The position numbers and the translations under genes are program-made. Shown piece after piece: positions 61,799-64,000 of a stretch of DNA of 64,000 nt. The notes beneath the pieces were generated by a model. The model made no database searches and was not told the DNA's origin. It saw nothing but the letters and a program-made list of their open reading frames with translations. The stretch spans positions 1 through 64,000 of the forward strand of contig JAISEK010000148.1 in the NCBI GenBank assembly GCA_031264145.1, given 5' to 3'. Source of the DNA: Deltaproteobacteria bacterium (lineage in GTDB: Bacteria; Desulfobacterota; Desulfarculia; Adiutricales; Adiutricaceae). Every line of letters begins with the position of its first letter. Position 1 is the stretch's first letter.

Positions 61799-62897
61799 CC
61801 AAACGGCTCCTTTCCAGGTCCCAACCGACTTCTTTCAGGCGGCCTATTGGTCACGGCCTCCCCAAAGGGCAGCGACGCCTTGAGGGTTACGGGGGAACAT
61901 GCAGCATGGCCCCGGAACGGCGCGGGGCCACTGGCTGGCCAGGCCTGGAAGGTCTGGTCAAGAATGGGCGATAGGCGATAATACCACCATCTGACGGGAA
62001 AATTCAAGAGTTTCTGTTATCTATATAGATAAAAGGGCACCATAATAATCTAGGCATAAAATCTGGCATATGGAAATCTGTTAACTACGGTTTATGCTCC
62101 CCCAGAGCCTATATATTATTGTTCATTACCAGCGTTCGTTTTTTTGGCAAAAAATAACTTACGGCTCGTTTCTTACTGAAAATGCCGTTAATTGCCCAGG
62201 CCCAAAAATACTCAAATAGCTAAAAAAATCTGATCTTGATCATACAAAAATATACTAAATTAAGATATTAAATACTTAATAGAAAGTAAAAAGTTATTTT
62301 ATTATTTATATACAATTAAATATACTCAACATAGTAAATTATACTATTTAAATATATAATTATATTTAAATAGTATTTTCTGATACTGTAATAGCCCATT
62401 ATATATTTATAACAATATTAGATCTATTATATAGTATAAATTTAATTTTCTATAATTTATATTATTATTTATAACTTTAACTCAATTTTAATATATATTT
62501 TGCTATTTATATATCTAATAAATACATATAACTATATAATTATTTGCTATTATCTAGTGAACGGCTTCTTTCCATAGATTGGCCAAGTGGAAAAAAACTA
62601 ACACAAAAAAAACACCTAAAGGCCTCCCGGCGGGGGCCATTCCCGTCAACAGGGGGGGCATGGACGGGAAAAACCGACGGAAAACCCAAAAAGACCCCAA
62701 AAGCCATCTTTGCCCCTGGCCGAGATCTTGTGGTAAGATGTCCGATGGACAACAGTTTGGGCCCTGTGGCCTCTTTGCCGGCCGCGGCCCTCGGCATCGA
62801 CGCGAAAAAACAATATCGAATCCCCGGTCCAGGTCCCGGCCCCGCAAGGCCAGGGACCGCCGCCGGTCAGAACCAACGGCGCCATATAGAGGGGTCA
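61799..62897. other. AT-rich gap before the GspE/PilB gene
   Basis: About 1.1 kb with no supported gene. 62000-62560 is an extreme A/T block with many short homopolymers and repeats (TATATA...). It may be a promoter/UP region or a curved-DNA domain. ORFs 62540-62932 in several frames overlap and are unrecognised. Confidence 0.5.
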
Positions 62898-64000
62898 ATG
62901 GCCAGAGCCAACCAAGGCAAGTTCACGCTTGAATACCTCCTTAACCTGCTTCTCAACGCCGGTCTCATCGGCCAACAGCAGACGGAGAGCATCGCCTCCG
63001 ACTATCGGACGGCCATAAAGAGCATCCGCCCAAGGGGCGGGGGGACCACGGAGGGCCAGATCCCCACCGATCCCCTGGACTACATCGTCAGCCTCAAGCT
63101 TCCCCTGGCCGGTGCGGTCGAGGGCCGTCTCATCGACGACGACGTCCTGGCCCATCTGATGGCCAGCGACAGCGGCCTTAAGTATCTCAGGGTCGAGCAG
63201 CGGGAGCTGAACATTGAGTACATCACCCGCCTCCTGCCCCGCTCGTTCGCCTTCAAGCACCTGGTCCTGCCCCTGGGCGTGGAGGGGGCCGTCCTCAACG
63301 TGGCCGTCCGCCACCCCTTCTACCAGGCCGTGCTGGAGGACGTCAGGAGGGTGGCCAACCTCAACACCCAGCCGGTCATCCTGAGCCAAGGGAATATCAG
63401 AAAGCTCATCGGCGACATCTACGCCTTCAACATCTCGGTCAAGGGGGCCACGGGCCAGTACGAGGGTGGCTCGACCACCGGCCTGGACGTGACCAACCTC
63501 GAGCAGTACGTAAAGCTCAAAAACGCATCGGAGATCTCTGACGACGACCAGCACATCAAGAACCTCATCGACCTCCTTTTCGCCGAGGCCTTCGAGGGAC
63601 ACGCCTCGGACATCCACCTGGAGCCCAAAAGGGAACACCTCCTGGTCCGGATGCGCTTCGACGGCATCCTCCACGACATGTACAGCCTGCCGGGGGTCAT
63701 CCACTCGGCCATGGTCTCCCGCATCAAGACCATCTCCAGGCTGGACATCGCCGAGCGCCGGCGTCCCCAGGACGGCCGCATAAAGATTGCCCACAAGGAC
63801 AGCGAGGCCGAAATCCGCGTCTCCACGGTGCCCGTCGCCTTCGGGGAAAAGGTGGTCCTTAGGATCCTGAACCCGGAGGCCCTGTTCCTGGATCTCAAGA
63901 CCATGTTCTTCAACCCCGCCGACTACGAGAAGTGGTCCGGATTCGCGGCCACCCCCCACGGCATCATCCTGGTCTCGGGGCCGACCGGCAGCGGCAAGAC
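62898..64000 (+). CDS. GspE/PilB-type secretion or pilus ATPase, 5' part (partial)
   Basis: This gene is open at the right window edge, so only about 367 residues are seen. The N-terminal domain (LEYLLNLLLNAGLIGQQQTE) resembles the MshEN/N1 region of type II secretion or type IV pilus ATPases. The catalytic core then begins: FEGHASDIHLEPKREHLLVR, IHSAMVSRIKTISRLDIAE, RRRPQDGRIK and VPVAFGEKVVLRIL. The sequence ends in the Walker A loop SGPTGSGK at the window edge. Homologues are about 560 residues and power pilus extension (PilB) or protein secretion (GspE). Which one depends on neighbours beyond 64000. The track lists only shadows here. Confidence 0.9.
   Translation, partial: MARANQGKFTLEYLLNLLLNAGLIGQQQTESIASDYRTAIKSIRPRGGGTTEGQIPTDPLDYIVSLKLPLAGAVEGRLIDDDVLAHLMASDSGLKYLRVEQRELNIEYITRLLPRSFAFKHLVLPLGVEGAVLNVAVRHPFYQAVLEDVRRVANLNTQPVILSQGNIRKLIGDIYAFNISVKGATGQYEGGSTTGLDVTNLEQYVKLKNASEISDDDQHIKNLIDLLFAEAFEGHASDIHLEPKREHLLVRMRFDGILHDMYSLPGVIHSAMVSRIKTISRLDIAERRRPQDGRIKIAHKDSEAEIRVSTVPVAFGEKVVLRILNPEALFLDLKTMFFNPADYEKWSGFAATPHGIILVSGPTGSGK

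Noticed and set aside
62895-63959. 354-aa minus ORF at the right end
   Set aside because: It is the antisense of the GspE/PilB ATPase, whose motifs are clear on the plus strand.
1-64000. CRISPR arrays and rRNA genes
   Set aside because: No regularly spaced direct repeats and no rRNA-like sequence were seen anywhere in the window.

Overview
The window comes from a Gram-negative, flagellated, chemotactic bacterium, most likely a Desulfobacterota/deltaproteobacterial lineage. Supporting signs are the pheT-ihfA-merR order, the RseP/TsaB pair, Mla/MCE-type lipid transport, a Liv-type amino-acid ABC operon and a PPi-type phosphofructokinase. This placement is inferred from gene content and is not a database result. 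Genes are GC-rich and strongly biased to GGCC-type codons. They are separated by sharply AT-rich islands (about 1250-1490, 4870-5000, 10180-10370, 29070-29210, 45780-45910, 53800-53960, 54240-54400, 60660-60830 and 62000-62560). Many degraded genes and transposon remnants sit in these gaps, which suggests ongoing genome decay and traffic of mobile elements, as in a host-associated or gut lineage.

Layout. 1-3400 is an accessory patch: an integrase fragment whose 5' end is duplicated 1 kb away, a BRO-N fragment, and a two-gene AAA ATPase + DUF4276 operon that looks like a defence pair. 3575-4190 is a decayed NAD-dependent epimerase gene. 4215-7810 holds a secreted PNPOx-fold protein, then flagellin behind a sigma-28 promoter, then a flagellin-linked helical protein. 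tsaB and rseP follow on the minus strand. 10748-15898 is a complete livKHMGF operon. 16036-21425 is a phospholipid/MCE transport cluster (mlaE with fused STAS, mlaF, mlaD, a PqiC-like lipoprotein) ending in an orphan GldG-like protein. 21870-23300 is decayed (rhuM fragment, small genes, a 23-bp perfect hairpin). 23547-27660 encodes a hybrid histidine kinase and an HD-GYP phosphodiesterase. 29268-33361 has an alpha/beta hydrolase, an unknown protein and a hydantoinase/oxoprolinase. 33700-35310 contains remnants of IS630- and IS701-type transposases. 36207-45350 is a mostly minus-strand housekeeping block: cheR-like, merR, ihfA, pheT, leuA, ykgJ-like and a PPi-type pfk.

46070-48903 is the most intriguing unknown: two genes overlapping by ATGA, behind a clear promoter and an operator-like hairpin. 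They encode a basic 145-residue protein and a 799-residue acidic coiled-coil protein with a conserved-looking C-terminal domain. Next come a 144-bp MITE-like element (a second, inverted copy lies near 56.3 kb), a tRNA-Thr(CGT) with its own promoter, and an intact AT-rich ISLre2/ISKra4-type insertion sequence (49544-51537) with 9-bp target duplications. 52965-55193 carries two paralogous small secreted proteins. The right end has HAD phosphatase, ubiE/menG, a 2-Cys peroxiredoxin, cheW, an inositol-monophosphatase-family gene and the 5' part of a GspE/PilB-type ATPase that runs off the window.

Motility genes (flagellin, cheW, cheR-like, hybrid kinase, HD-GYP and possibly the pilB/gspE-type ATPase) point to a motile cell using c-di-GMP signalling. 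liv, leuA, PPi-pfk and the hydantoinase gene point to amino-acid-centred metabolism with PPi-saving glycolysis.
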